This document shows positions 35,191 through 46,313 of a stretch of 64,000 bases of DNA, one piece after another. A program made the translations under genes and the position numbers. The DNA is from Chara braunii (taxonomy: Eukaryota; Streptophyta; Charophyceae; Charales; Characeae), in contig BFEA01000003.1 in NCBI GenBank assembly GCA_003427395.1, positions 7,403,703 through 7,467,702 of the forward strand. Direction: 5' to 3'. Below the pieces are notes generated by a model. It saw only the letters and a program-made list of their open reading frames with translations. It was not told the DNA's origin and did no database searches. Each line of letters opens with the position of its first letter. Within the stretch, counting starts at the first letter, position 1.

Positions 35191-36455
35191 AAAATAAAAA
35201 CTTCACTTTGAGTACTCATGTCAAACCTGTTTTTGGAATATTTTATCCTCATCTCAAGGGACTTCATCTTCCTAGAGATAACTAAAGAACTATGGTGGAC
35301 TTTATTTGGAAAGTGAAAAAGGCACAGGGATCCTAAGACTTTATGTTAGTGACAATAGTATGTATTGTGAGAAATTGGTTGGACAGTGTGACTAAGATTG
35401 ATAATCCTTTTATGATATTGAGACACGAGGTTTGAAAAAAGGATCATATGATATTCTACATTCCAGTGATTAAATTTATTAATACTAGTAGTCTGAATGC
35501 GATAATCTATGCTCTAGCAGAGCTAGAGAAGGAGACTGATTATTTAAACTGCTTAAGAGGAGTTCATATCAACCTTATAAGAAATAACAAATGACTTGAA
35601 AAATTACACATGAAAATAGTCTGGGAAAAAAGAGTGATACAATTTGAGAGACTCCTTATTTTTTTGACTACTGATAGCTTTGAGGACATGTGAGACTGGA
35701 TCCTTTTTTGGAATTTATTGTTGTAGTAGGCAAAGCAAGAGAGGATGATTTTTATATGAATTTGAAATCCTTACTCCTTGATTCTTTCGAACACAGATTT
35801 AAGGTTGTTAATTTGATCTGATTGAGATCACATATCTGTTAAAAGTGATGAAAAGTGAGATTGATTGAGAGCATAGGGTCCTCTTCTGAAATCTATTGTT
35901 GTAATAGGCAAAGCAAAAAACAATGGTTTAACTGTGAAGTTCAAATTTTTACTCCTTGATGTTTTCAAACACAGATTCTAGATTGCTGATTTGATCAGAT
36001 TGAGATCAACTATATGTTAAACGTTATGAAAGTGAGATCTATTGAGAGCGTATCTCGTCACATTTGTAGGGAACGAGTTTATTTTTTCAGAAAAATCAGC
36101 ATAAATCGGTAAGAGATGCAACTTGAATATTAAATAATTGATCTAACAAGGTATTTCATAATTTCGCGTACTGTCAAAGGGCATAACAAAAGATTTAGTG
36201 AGAATTGTGAGAAAAAGTATATTGAAGAGTATATTGAAAATTTGAGAAAAAATATATTACCCATAATCAGTACTCAGTTAGGAACTGTTGCACAAATTGG
36301 ATGTTATGAAATGTGGGTCTGACATTCTTAGAGCAAAGCAATCAGATGAAAGAATTTCATGCTTCAAGGATCGATGAGTTGATGACTTCCTTGATGCGTA
36401 TGAATTATTTAACCTTTACTAAGGTTAAACAGACACTTACCAGGTTAAATATGTA
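35191..36455. other. Internal DNA of element 3, no domain recognised
   Basis: AT-rich sequence between the SINE pair and the capsid-like gag part. It contains a direct duplication: 'TTGTTGTAGTAGGCAAAGCA' near 35720 and its variant near 35900, each followed by 'TTTTTACTCCTTGAT' and 'ACACAGATT'. These units are about 180 bp apart. No reliable reading frame is seen. Confidence 0.4.
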
Positions 36456-37170
36456 TTATCCTATTGTAAACCAGATATAAGATTCACTTTTGAAGAGAGG
36501 ATGGAAGCAACAACCACATGGTATGAGGTTAGGGAAAAATTGAAAGTTGAATTTAAAAAAGATCAAGTTTTTGCAACTACAAAGAACCTTCTGAAAATCC
36601 GAAGAAATAAGTATGACACTTTTGATGTTTTTCTTAATATTTTCATTCGTACAACAAGAAAAGTTCCTTAACTTAATGGAGCTCAAACATGTCACATACT
36701 TATGACTAACTTCAATGAAAGTGAAAGGTAGACGGTGCTAAGAAAAATCAACATTATTGTTTTAGATGGGATAAAATTGTGAGAATAGTTAAAATTGTGC
36801 CTACTGTCTTAAAAAAACAAATGGCTATTGAATCAAATCATTACTTTGACCAAAGACTAAGAGATAACAAATGGGAATAACGTAGAAAGTAACGTGAGTA
36901 TAGAACGAATTATTCAAAAAGTCATGATAAATTATATGTGAGCAACTCACACTGTTGAAGGAAAAAGAATAGGAAAACGTGGAAGATGACAACGATGACA
37001 ATGACAGTGATGAAAGAGAGAAAGATAATGCGTCTAAAGTAAAAAAAAAAACAAAGATAATGATGGTATAGGTAATAGAGAAAGAGGTATATATGAAGAT
37101 CAACCTAGGAATAGCTTCACATGTTATCATTATGGTGAAGGAGATCATATTACCGAAAGCATGAGGAAAA
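36456..37170 (+). pseudogene. gag: gag capsid and zinc-knuckle remnant (element 3)
   Basis: A plus-strand frame reads 'FTFEERMEATTTWYEVREKL', 'KVEFKKDQVFATTKNLLKI' and 'TFDVFLNIFIRTTRKVP', in the style of plant Ty3/gypsy capsids. A charged Lys/Glu-rich stretch follows. At about 37120 comes 'CYHYGEGDHITES', a CX2CX4HX4C zinc knuckle whose second Cys has become Tyr and last Cys Ser. Many stops interrupt the region. Confidence 0.72.
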
Positions 37171-37849
37171 TAAGAAGAAAAAAAAAAATTGTTAATGTTC
37201 ATGTTCTTATTGACGAGTTGTTTAATGAATGTATACATAAGCTCATATTTTCAAAATAATATATCTTCTTTAACAAGTTCTTCTGTTAGACGAAGACTTC
37301 GCTGGTGAAGCTTCCTCAAGTGTCCACATAGAAGAAAAAAAAAACGTTTTTCCAAAATTCTCTTGAGATTGTGAAACATTCTATGAGGTTCTCTTGTTTT
37401 ATTAATATGATAATGTGTGAAGAAGATTTACCATCTGAGGCCCTCTTAGATCCGGGGACTGTAGTCTGTAAGGTGAGAAACCTTTAGGCTAACATATCAC
37501 CTTAAATGATTGAATAAAAAAATAAAAAAAATGTTGAAGAAATCCTAAATGAAAATCTAGATGAACTAGAACAGAACACCACATCCCGGAGTCAAAAAAA
37601 TAAGTAAAGGAAGAAAATAAAATTTGTTCTAAAAATGAACTAGAAGAGGGAGTGGTGATTGAAGACGCAATTAGTAAGATGTTGGAGGAGACTAAAGTTA
37701 CCTTATCCTTCGAAAAAACAATGACTTTAGCACCTAAGTTAATAAAAAAAACTAAGAGGTTGGTCAAAAAAAAGAAGGTGGAGGTTAATTATCTTGTTTT
37801 TTAACTTTTTTCTGCTTAATCCGGACTGCAAGTTAAGGTTTGCATCTAT

Positions 37850-38128
37850 GGGGTATAAATATCAAACCATTTACAACAATAAGGTAAAAGTTCGAACTCT
37901 AGTTGATTCTTAAGTAAAAATTGTTTTTTTCCTAAGGGGACCATAGAGACATGTGACTTAACTATTAATAGAGGTGCAAAGTATAAACCGAGTAATATTA
38001 TTGGATTTTTTTTTATAGTTGACATCATTGATAATATGATTATCAGGGTTGAACCTGACTCTGTTGAGTTAATAGGATTTGTGGTGCTAGAGTTTGATCA
38101 TGATTGCATCCTGGGTATTTAACTTTTG
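37850..38128 (+). pseudogene. pol: aspartic protease remnant (element 3)
   Basis: 'VKVRTLVDS' is followed by a stop where Gly would be expected in the D-S/T-G site. In a neighbouring frame come 'TCDLTINRGAKYKPSNIIG', 'VEPDSVELIGFVVLEFDHD' and CILGI, the latter matching the C-terminal retropepsin pattern ahead of the RT. This fold is about 90-100 residues in active elements, and the size fits. It lies between the zinc knuckle and RT, as in Ty3/gypsy. Confidence 0.7.
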
Positions 38129-38379
38129 CACACGTTGAAAGTCCTTCAATTTTTTAGGTGAAGTGAAACTACTATATTGCACTACAAAATTCAAAATCTG
38201 CGCAAAAACATACATTTATTGTTTGTACCTCAAATCATCATAGTTATTAATTATTTACTAACTTAATCATAAAAGAAGACTGTGGTAAAAAGTTGAGAAA
38301 TTCAGTAATGGTACACAATGTTGGTAGTGTCCCTCATGCTAATGTTTTTTTTTAATCTTTTGTTGGTTGATATATTTAT

Positions 38380-38700
38380 TATTTGATTGATTTATATTAT
38401 GACATTGATAAATTTCCTATTGACATCACGAGTCGGCCTATCACAATCACGCACAACCCAAGAGGATTGATTCATATGTGTGCGGTGCCACAACATTTGA
38501 CTAATAGTATGGACGTGGTGCGAAGGGATACGATTCAAGTTATGTAAGACATTTCTCTTTAAATAATCAACCCTTACATTGATGATAACTCTGTAAATGG
38601 ACATGTGATAAGAGACAAGACTTTAATTGGAGATGACATCATAAAAGTTTGCTTGAAAAACTGCAGAAGGAGTACAATTAGTTCAATAAAAACTCTAAAA
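38380..38700 (+). pseudogene. pol: reverse transcriptase remnant (element 3)
   Basis: Readable in one frame with a stop: 'DIDKFPIDITSRPITI', 'GLIHMCAVPQHLTNSMDVV' (the G-F-x-R-M-x-V-M-P-F-G-L-x-N-A region, degraded) and then 'NPYIDDNSVNGHVIRDKT'. YIDD, the catalytic Y-x-D-D, is encoded at 38575-38586. The N-terminal fingers are not recognisable upstream. The domain order confirms the Ty3/gypsy arrangement. Confidence 0.78.
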
Positions 38701-39049
38701 ATATTATTTGACTACGAGCGGTCTAAAATATTTTCTCTTTTAGGTTGAAGAAACTATCTTGGACTTCAGATATTTCTCTAAGGTTGGATTCCTTGTCAAA
38801 AAATAATTGACAAGATCTTAAACTAACCTCTGTCTTTCAAGCCAGTGACGTATATCGGGAGTTTCTTGAAAGTTTACGTATTCTAAATAAAATTTATTCA
38901 TAATTTTGCAACCCTTGCAGAGCCTCTAAGGAAGATGGTGAGACAAGTAACAAAATACATATGGAAAAACAAGAGAAAAATTGCAACAAAATATTATAAG
39001 ATAACTTGAAAGATGGGGATGTAGTGTTTGAAGTACCTAGTTATGATGA

Positions 39050-39370
39050 TTAAGAGGGAAAACCCTTTTTAATTGAGACAGATGATGAGTCGGTCATTCT
39101 TTTTAGATTGCTCATACAAAAAGATGAAAATGGAAGGAAGAAACCTGTGAGATTTGATAGTATGACGGTAATTTTACTAAGAGGGGTTACACTTTGACAT
39201 TATGTACTTGGAGAGAAGGTTTATTTTTATAACTGATACTTCTACTGTGATTGGTGTCATAAAAAAATATCAACAGTCAAATTCAACAGTGGGTAGATGA
39301 ATTATTTTTATCTAAGACATTTGATTTTAAATTGGAAAAAAATCCCAACAGAATAAATGATGTATGTAAA
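39050..39370 (+). pseudogene. pol: RNase H remnant (element 3)
   Basis: 'FLIETDDESVILFRLLIQKD' is followed by 'ENGRKKPVRFDSMTV', matching the first strands of the Ty3/gypsy RNase H (T-D-A-S...L-x-Q...P-V-x-F-x-S). The Asp codon is at 39081. In the next frame 'RRFIFITDTSTVIGVIK' gives the later T-D motif. Frameshifts separate the parts. In contrast to element 1, the linker between the first strand and 'KKPVRF' has the usual short length. Confidence 0.7.
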
Positions 39371-39989
39371 ATTGAATGGAATTTGAATGTGATGATGATA
39401 CAAAAACCATTGTTGAAGAGTTTGTCTATGTTGATAAAATTTTAAATGAGGAAGATGATGAATATTATAATAAAACTAATTTTTACAATAAGTGTCTATA
39501 GTCTGAAGAAAAGGTATATTTATGTGAGTTACCTGACTCTTATATTTATAACATGATTTTTTAGAAGAAAAAATAAGAAAACAAGAACGACTGATATGCA
39601 AGAGTCAATGCTGCCGTAGTTGTTGTCAATGAGCTAGGAGAGAAGTCTAGTTTAAAGAATGAATAAAAAGCTAAAAAAAAAAAAAGATAATTTATTTTTA
39701 TTTGTGAAAAATATAAAAGGGACTATCAAAATATTGAAAATACTTTTGAGAAAGAGAAGATTAAATAACATTATTGTAAAATTAAAAAAAAAAAACTTAA
39801 GAGAGGTTATATCTTTGTGGATAGTACGAGTTGACTGATTCGCTAAGATTGTACGTGGACGAGGAAAATAGCTATAGATAATTGTTCTTTTGCAGTTTTT
39901 TTCATAAATGGGTTGCAGGAGGACTTAAATCGGTTCAAATAACCTATATCAAAACTATCAAGCTCTATTTTTTGCCGCACATGAGAGAC

Positions 39990-41275
39990 AAAATTTATAG
40001 ATTATGCAAATTGTGTGTACTGTGTCAAAAAAGATTACCTCAAGGATGATTGAACCTTTATTTCCTATTGTCTTGGTCGAACCAGGAAGTCGAGTTCATC
40101 TGGATTTCATCATCATGCATCTGGGAAAGGGAGAAAAAACATACATCTAGAACATGAAGGATAATTTTTTCGGTTATGTCTAAGCAAAGGCTCTAAAAAG
40201 GAAAACAATTGATTAAGTGATTGACTGGATAAAAAATATTTATATCAGATATCCTTTTTTCAGATAATTTGTTTCAAACAGAGGATCTGAGTTCATAAAT
40301 CAAGTTGTAAGAAAGTTAAGAACAGTCGTATTTTTCATCACCACTTCAAGATACCCTTCACCACTTCAGGATGCATCCTGTCTAAACAGGTGGTTTTCAG
40401 GGTCTTCGGACCTTTCACCACTTTAGGACAACCTTCACCACTTCAGAATACGGCCTTCCTAAACAAGTGGTTTTCATGGTCTTTGGACCTTTCACCACTT
40501 CTGAACCAATCAGAATTTTCAGACTACCCAAAACTCACGCTTCACCACTTCAGGATGCAGCTTGCCTAAACAGGCGACTTTCAAGGTCTTCGGACCTTTC
40601 ACCACTTCAGGATTATTCACGATTTTCATACTGCCTCAAACTCTCACTTCATAATTTTCATTCCTAAATTTTCAACTACCCGTTAACCGCTTGTGATATA
40701 TCATCCTCAAGCTAATGCACAAGTTGAGAAAGGGCATAAAACTTTGAAAGATTAATTGACGATGTGGTACGAGGGTATCTCAGTAAGAAGCAAAAAATGT
40801 CGAGGGTCGCAAACTACGCTGATAGCATTATTGTTAAGATAATTACTGGATACACTTCATTTACTCTATGATATAGTCGATATGTTACTTCACCCATTGA
40901 AAGCACAGTGAGGATTTTGTATAGTCAAGACAAAGGTAACGAATATTTTGTCTTTAGTTTCTACATATTCGCATGAAGCAGATACTAGAGGTTGATAAGG
41001 CTGTGATGGATCCTGCAGAGATAAAGGTAACAAACTGACCATCTCATCAAGAGAGGTGGAACAATAAAATATGTATAAAAAAAAAAGAAGTTAAAAATCG
41101 GTGATATTATCCTTCCGTTTGACAATTATCGTGAGACTGCATGGACTAAATATTTGGAGTCCAGATATCAATGTCCTTATGGCATCACAAGAGCAGTTGA
41201 GGGTAAAACCTATAAGATTTATAAGATGAATAGACCAGGAGTGCATGAGATTGTATAAGGATCTTAACTTTGAAA
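39990..41275 (+). pseudogene. pol: integrase remnant, split by an insertion (element 3)
   Basis: A CxxC of the HHCC finger (CVYC, 40012) is followed by 'VHLDFIIMHLGKGEKTYI' with the first catalytic Asp (40103), then 'FVSNRGSEFINQVVRKL', where the second Asp has become Asn (40277). The motif 'ITTSR' ends at 40351 and 'YHPQANAQVEKGHKTL' resumes at 40699 with the catalytic Glu (40726). The 345 bases between are foreign. Joined, ITTSR-YHPQANAQVE has the spacing and wording typical of plant gypsy integrases. The C-terminal part (41096-41275) has 'GDIILPFDNYRETAWTKYL' and 'CPYGITRAVEGKTYKIY', a GPY/F-like module. No chromodomain is seen after it. Confidence 0.82.
40354..40698 (+). mobile_element. 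CACCACTTCAGG-repeat insertion (copy A)
   Basis: The insert is built of three imperfect direct units of about 85-105 bp. Each runs TTCACCACTTCAGGAT, a CCTGTCTAAACAGG-like palindrome, TGGTTTTCAGGGTCTTCGGA and CCTTTCACCACTT. It ends in AACCGCTTGTGATA. GATA occurs at both junctions (350-353 and 695-698 of the 40-kb block), consistent with a 4-bp target duplication. The integrase motif is restored if the insert is removed. A second copy lies at 56763-57241. Confidence 0.75.
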
Positions 41276-41461
41276 ATTATTTTTGAAGATCTATATTCAA
41301 TTCCTACTGTGGCCAAAAGGAAAGGAAAAAAAGGTCAATTATCTATTGGAAGAACAATTTAAAAGAGTCGAGAAAAGAGCGGCAAGACATTAAGACAAAA
41401 CATTGGATTTTCAGCAGACTCTAATCATTCCTTCATTGTCTATGCGGTTTGTTGTTTCCAG

Positions 41462-41548
41462 CAGGATAACTGGCTTTCGGGACGGGCCGAACGCCCGAAC
41501 GTATGGGACCTTTTGGGGATGTGTTCGGCCGTTCGGGCCGAACTCGGA

Positions 41549-41594
<46 letters not shown>

Positions 41595-42949
41595 ATATGC
41601 TATGAAGAAAAATAAATTAAACAAGATTTGCCTGAGCATAACATCCAAATTCCTTACCAAATTTGAAATACAAAAAGAATACGAAAAGAACAAATACTAA
41701 TAATAAAAATAAAAATAAAATAAATTTAGTGAGTGCACGAGCACGATTTTGACACCGCCATCTTTGGCGATTTTTCTTTTTTTTTTTGGCATAGCTAAAT
41801 GCCCTGACAATTCACAAATGTGTACTTTGCATAATGCAAAACCCACTAAAAAAGTTTAAAAAAATAATAAAATTGTTTAGACCCCGAACTCAAGTGAAAA
41901 CAATAAGTAAAAAGTGAAAAACAACGTGGGCGAGCACGTTTTTTCACCGCCATCTTTGGCGATTTTTAATTCATGTTTGGCTGAGCTAAATGACTTGAAA
42001 ATTTATAGCCATGTACCTCACGTCACAGAGAACTCACAAAAAATAATTCAGAAAAAAAAAATATTTGTAGTCCCCGAAATAATTTTTGGCAGGGGCCGAA
42101 CGCCGTCGGGTTCGGACCCCATACGGGACCCCGAACGCCCGTACGTACAGAGGTCTGCCCGGGGACCTCCGTATGTACGGGCTGGTGACCCTGTATATAT
42201 ATATATATATCGTCAAATAGAACTGCCCGGTAAACCGTAGGCAGAGAGGGAGAAGAGGACAACAAACGAGGGGCTGTGACAAACTGTTTTGTCGGAGTTT
42301 CATATATATATNAAAAAAAATCAAAAAAATCTGAAAAACAAATATGATATGGAAAACAATAAACTAAACAAGATTTGCCCGAGCATTACATTAGAATTCC
42401 TTACCAAATTTGAAATAAAAATAAAATATAAAAAATAAATACAAATAAAAAAAATAAAAAAAATAAAAAGAGAATTCAATTTAGTGAGTGCGCGAGCATG
42501 TTTTCGACACCGCCATCTTTGGCAATTTTTCATTTTTTTTTTGGCATAACTAAATGCCCTGAAAACTAACAGATGTGTAATTAACATAATGCGCAACCTA
42601 CTAAAAAAAAATTCAAAAATAAAAAAATTGTTTCGACCTCGAACTAAAGTGAAAACAAAAAGTGAAAAGTGAAAAAATATGTGGGCGAGCACGTTTTGAC
42701 ACCACCATCTTTGACGATTTTTAATTCTGACTTGGATTAGCCAAATGACTTGAAAATTTACAAGCATGTACCTCACGTCATAGAGAACTCATAAACAAAA
42801 ATTCCAAAAACAATAATGATTTTTAGGCTCCGAAATAATTTTTAGCGGGGTCCGAACGCCGTCGGGTTCGGACCCCGTACGGGACCCCGAATGACCGTAC
42901 GTACGGAGGTCTGCCCAAGGACCTCCGTGCGTACGGGCTGGTGACCCTG
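41462..42949. mobile_element. hAT-like non-autonomous element with internal duplication
   Basis: The element is flanked by an exact 8-bp duplication GTTTCCAG (41454-41461 and 42950-42957). Its ends, CAGGATAACTGGC and (inverted from the right) CAGGGTCACCAGCCC, form an imperfect inverted repeat. Together these are hAT superfamily hallmarks. There is no transposase. A complete internal right end (GGGCTGGTGACCCTG) occurs at 42178-42192, followed by a TA run and about 110 bp of other DNA, then a second body without its own left end. The body holds two sub-repeats of about 190 bp per copy, each with CGCCATCTTTGGCG hairpins (41755, 41949, 42511, 42705). A long A run (41549-41592) lies near the left end. 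Confidence 0.82.
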
Positions 42950-42957
42950 GTTTCCAG

Positions 42958-44407
42958 TATGTCAATCTTGACACTGGGAATTAAGAGAGTACCTTCGGAT
43001 AACTTACATTCGATTTTGCATGTGGATTTATTTTCTTAATTTTGTAAGTTTCAGAGTTAATGAACATGAAATTGTCACTAATGCAGAGTCATTGTTTGCT
43101 CATGAGTATTAAACCTCTGGGAGTGAGGAGTAAATATGAGGTGTAGTTATAGTTCGAAGTGATGAGGTGTCACTTTCGCAAGCTTTCATACAATGTCAAA
43201 TCTAGAGAATTTATGACAGTGGAGCATTAAAAATGTGAAAACATTTATCTCAGTGTCAAAGATAATATTTGATGGGCATAAAAAAATTTCAACTTTTCTT
43301 GACTGAGAGTTTTCAATAAAAGGACTTCACTTTTTTTAATTAATTTGCCTATCTTATATTTTCATATAAGAAAAATTACCTCTCTGAAGAAGATGTAACT
43401 TAATATTTTTATGAGACTTAAGGGAAGTCTTTTGGAACTATTTTCAGATGAGGGACGGGACCTCTTTGAAAGCAATAACGTTTATAATTCCTTAAGGCAG
43501 AAGAGAAGTCTCTTGAAAATACTTTGTTTTTTGTTGTTTGTATTTTTCGGGACCAAAGAGAAGTTTATTGAGAATTCGTTGTTTGTTATCTGGGGCGTCG
43601 ATAATATGCTTGTAGAAATTGCATTCTTGATGTTTGTCTGTGCAGGAGTTTGTTCCCTCTTAACCTTAGTTATTGTTGATTGTCGGGGCTAGCCAGAGCA
43701 ATATCCAAGTAGGTTGCAATCTGGTGGGGTGAGCAAGACCTCGAGTAGAGGGTCGAAATTTGTAATTGGTCGAGGCTGAGGCTTCGAGAGTCATGCTTTA
43801 TAACGTAAAAAAGGGGTCAGCTGGAACCCTACCACCGATGTCGCAATCCAGTGGGTTAGCTAAAGTTCGAATCATATCTCACCAAGTCCTATATTTCATA
43901 TCTGGGTAGAGTAACCAACACACCCTAGGCCGAAAGCTGGTGGGTGAGTCGGACCCCAACTGCAGTCAGTAAATCCGGGTTAGGGTAGTTGGGTTGATGA
44001 AGGTCTGTTGTCCTAGGGTGACCAGACCCGTTATAGTCTAGGTGTTCTGGCATGGGGCGCGCCGAACGGGTCATTATACTCAAGTAGTAGGTATGATGGT
44101 CATGATTTGGAGGTAGGTTAAAGGGGTTGTCAAACAAATGGTCTGACTAGTCCTAACCTGAGACGGACCGAATGAGGGTTGTCTGGCTGACGGTAAGTTT
44201 GTCGATCCTAGTTAGTGGTGGGTCGAAACTAAGAGAATCGATAATTATTGAGTGAAAGATTTATTTATTTACTCATTTTATTTATTCACTGGGGGATTTT
44301 ATTTGATTTCATTACTACTTGTCTGTTGTTTATCAGAAAGTCTATTTATTGGGGTTTTATTTGGTTGCTTATGATCTTTGTTGTTTTGCAGGTTCAATTT
44401 CATAACC
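42958..44407. other. Post-integrase DNA of element 3 or flank
   Basis: No domain is recognised. The open frame at 43411-43692 is hydrophobic and lacks any family motif. Part of this may be the 3' LTR of element 3, but I could not pair it with a 5' copy. Confidence 0.35.
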
Positions 44408-44640
44408 ACTCCGAATCCTCAGGCCGGAGAAAGAAAAGGGGGGTTGGTATCCCCTTCAGTTATTTGAGAAAGTTCAGGAGATGCCTCACTCAAGTCAAAG
44501 AAAGAAAAAGGGATTTGGTATCCCTTTCAGTTATCTGAGAAGTTGCGGAGATACCTCACTCAGGTCAGAGAAAGAAAAAGGGGATTGATATCTCCTTCAG
44601 GTGCCTGAGAAGTTGAGAGAATGTCTCACCCCGATATTAT
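44408..44640 (+). repeat. Three-unit tandem repeat, about 75 bp each
   Basis: The unit contains AGAAAGAAAAAGGG, GGTATC.C.TTCAG, CTGAGAAGTT and GGAGAT.CCTCACTCA. Three diverged copies are visible and nothing similar occurs elsewhere in the window. Confidence 0.85.
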
Positions 44641-45729
44641 TGACAAAGCAAGGATATTCCTTACATTATTGTCAGGGTGAGAGACGAGGTAACTTCTCCA
44701 TTGAGAAAATATCAAAGAAAAATCAGCTTTCATAATGACAAAAAGTCAAAGTCAATCACAAAAAAGAAAGCGAGATTCAAATCATTTTAAATTATTTTTG
44801 TGGCTAACAGAGCGGCCTGGTTCACAAAGAACCTGCATATGTGGCCTCAAGGTGTTTGAGTTCCGAAATTAGGGACACTATAAAGTATGATATCACTTGA
44901 AAATTCCAAAAAGGAAAATCAGAGAATTCATGGTAAAATATTGTGCTTGTACAATATATAAAAGACGACCATGAACTCGGTTTGAAGCAAGATAAGAAAA
45001 AAGAAAACGTAGAGAAGAGTACGGTTCCCAGGATGAGTATTTGTTGTCGGGACTAGTGAAGCGCAAGAAAAGGAACGAGAAGTTGTTAGTACTATGACCT
45101 TGTTTGTTGCTGGTGTGATCGACACTCTAAAGGAATATGGAGGAAAAAAAGTGTTAGGTGTGACGTAAGGCGCCTCAAACTTTTTTTGGTAGTACAACGA
45201 GGATGAAGTCCTCCTATGCCACTGAGGAAAAGGATAGTGCGGGTAGACCCTCGAGTGAGTCATATACTCATAACTCTTTTTTTCCTCCTCCTCTGAACTG
45301 ATGTGCCTCCTACATGTTCTTCGGGAACCTTTCCTCCCTTACTGCCTCGCAATTTTCCCTGTCCTTTGCCCCGTGCCTCAAACATAGTGTAACGGAAGCC
45401 ATCACTAAAGATAACAAGGTGAGAGAAGTTTGTTGCACTACAAACAGAGAACCTGCTCCAAAACGCTAAAATCACTGAGGTAGCCATCACCAAAGTAGCA
45501 TGCTGCAAAAAAAAAACAAAACTTGTTGTGTCACGTGTGAGAAACGTTTGTACAGTGGTAAATGATAAATGACTTCTAGCGAAGATTCACAAAAGAGAGC
45601 ATTGTCTTTGGAAGGTCGTGAGAATGATTGAGAGTGCTGCTCTCTACTACTGATTTTATATTAATTTTATGTGCATGTTTTGGCCCAACGGGGACGTTGG
45701 GCGGGGGTTTGGTATCATGTCGGAGGGCA
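44641..45729. other. Unrecognised DNA
   Basis: Minus-strand frames at 44928-45263 and 45260-45508 are open but show no recognisable domain or signal, and they overlap by a few bases. I do not call them genes. Confidence 0.35.
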
Positions 45730-46313
45730 TGGTGTCCCAGCCCTCCGCGGTGTGCCAGACACACCCTACTTGTAGCCTGTTCCTGGACTGGTCTTCGTTG
45801 GTGCTCCCACAGCAAAAGGATGGGGGTACGCAACTGGACTTTCATTTCGTCTACGCAGACTCGGTGCCCTACTCTACAGCACAACACAACCGACCCGTGC
45901 TCATGGTAGCTACGGGGCTCGCCCAGGGACGTGAAAGTAGTAGGACCTGCACGCCGAGTTTCAGAGTGTCGAGTTTACGGTCACAATAAAAAAGGAAAGA
46001 AAAAAAAAGAAGGAATAAGAAAAAAAAGGAGAAGCATCGCATCTCTGAATTGCCCCCTGATTTAGACCTTAACTTTAACTTTGTTTAATCGGATATCCTT
46101 GGGCGATTACGGCGGTGCGATTTCTTGAGTGAAAGTTTATTTTTTTTTCCTTTTATTTTTCCTTTTTCAAATTTCATTCCCCTTCATGTCTTCGAGGAGG
46201 AACAAGCGGTTCGTTCGCTTCAAATTTATAAAGCGAACGGCCTATACTAACTCCACCTCTTGTGAACTTGTTTCGCCTGGTGAAAACGACCTACCAGGTA
46301 TCGTGGATTAAAC

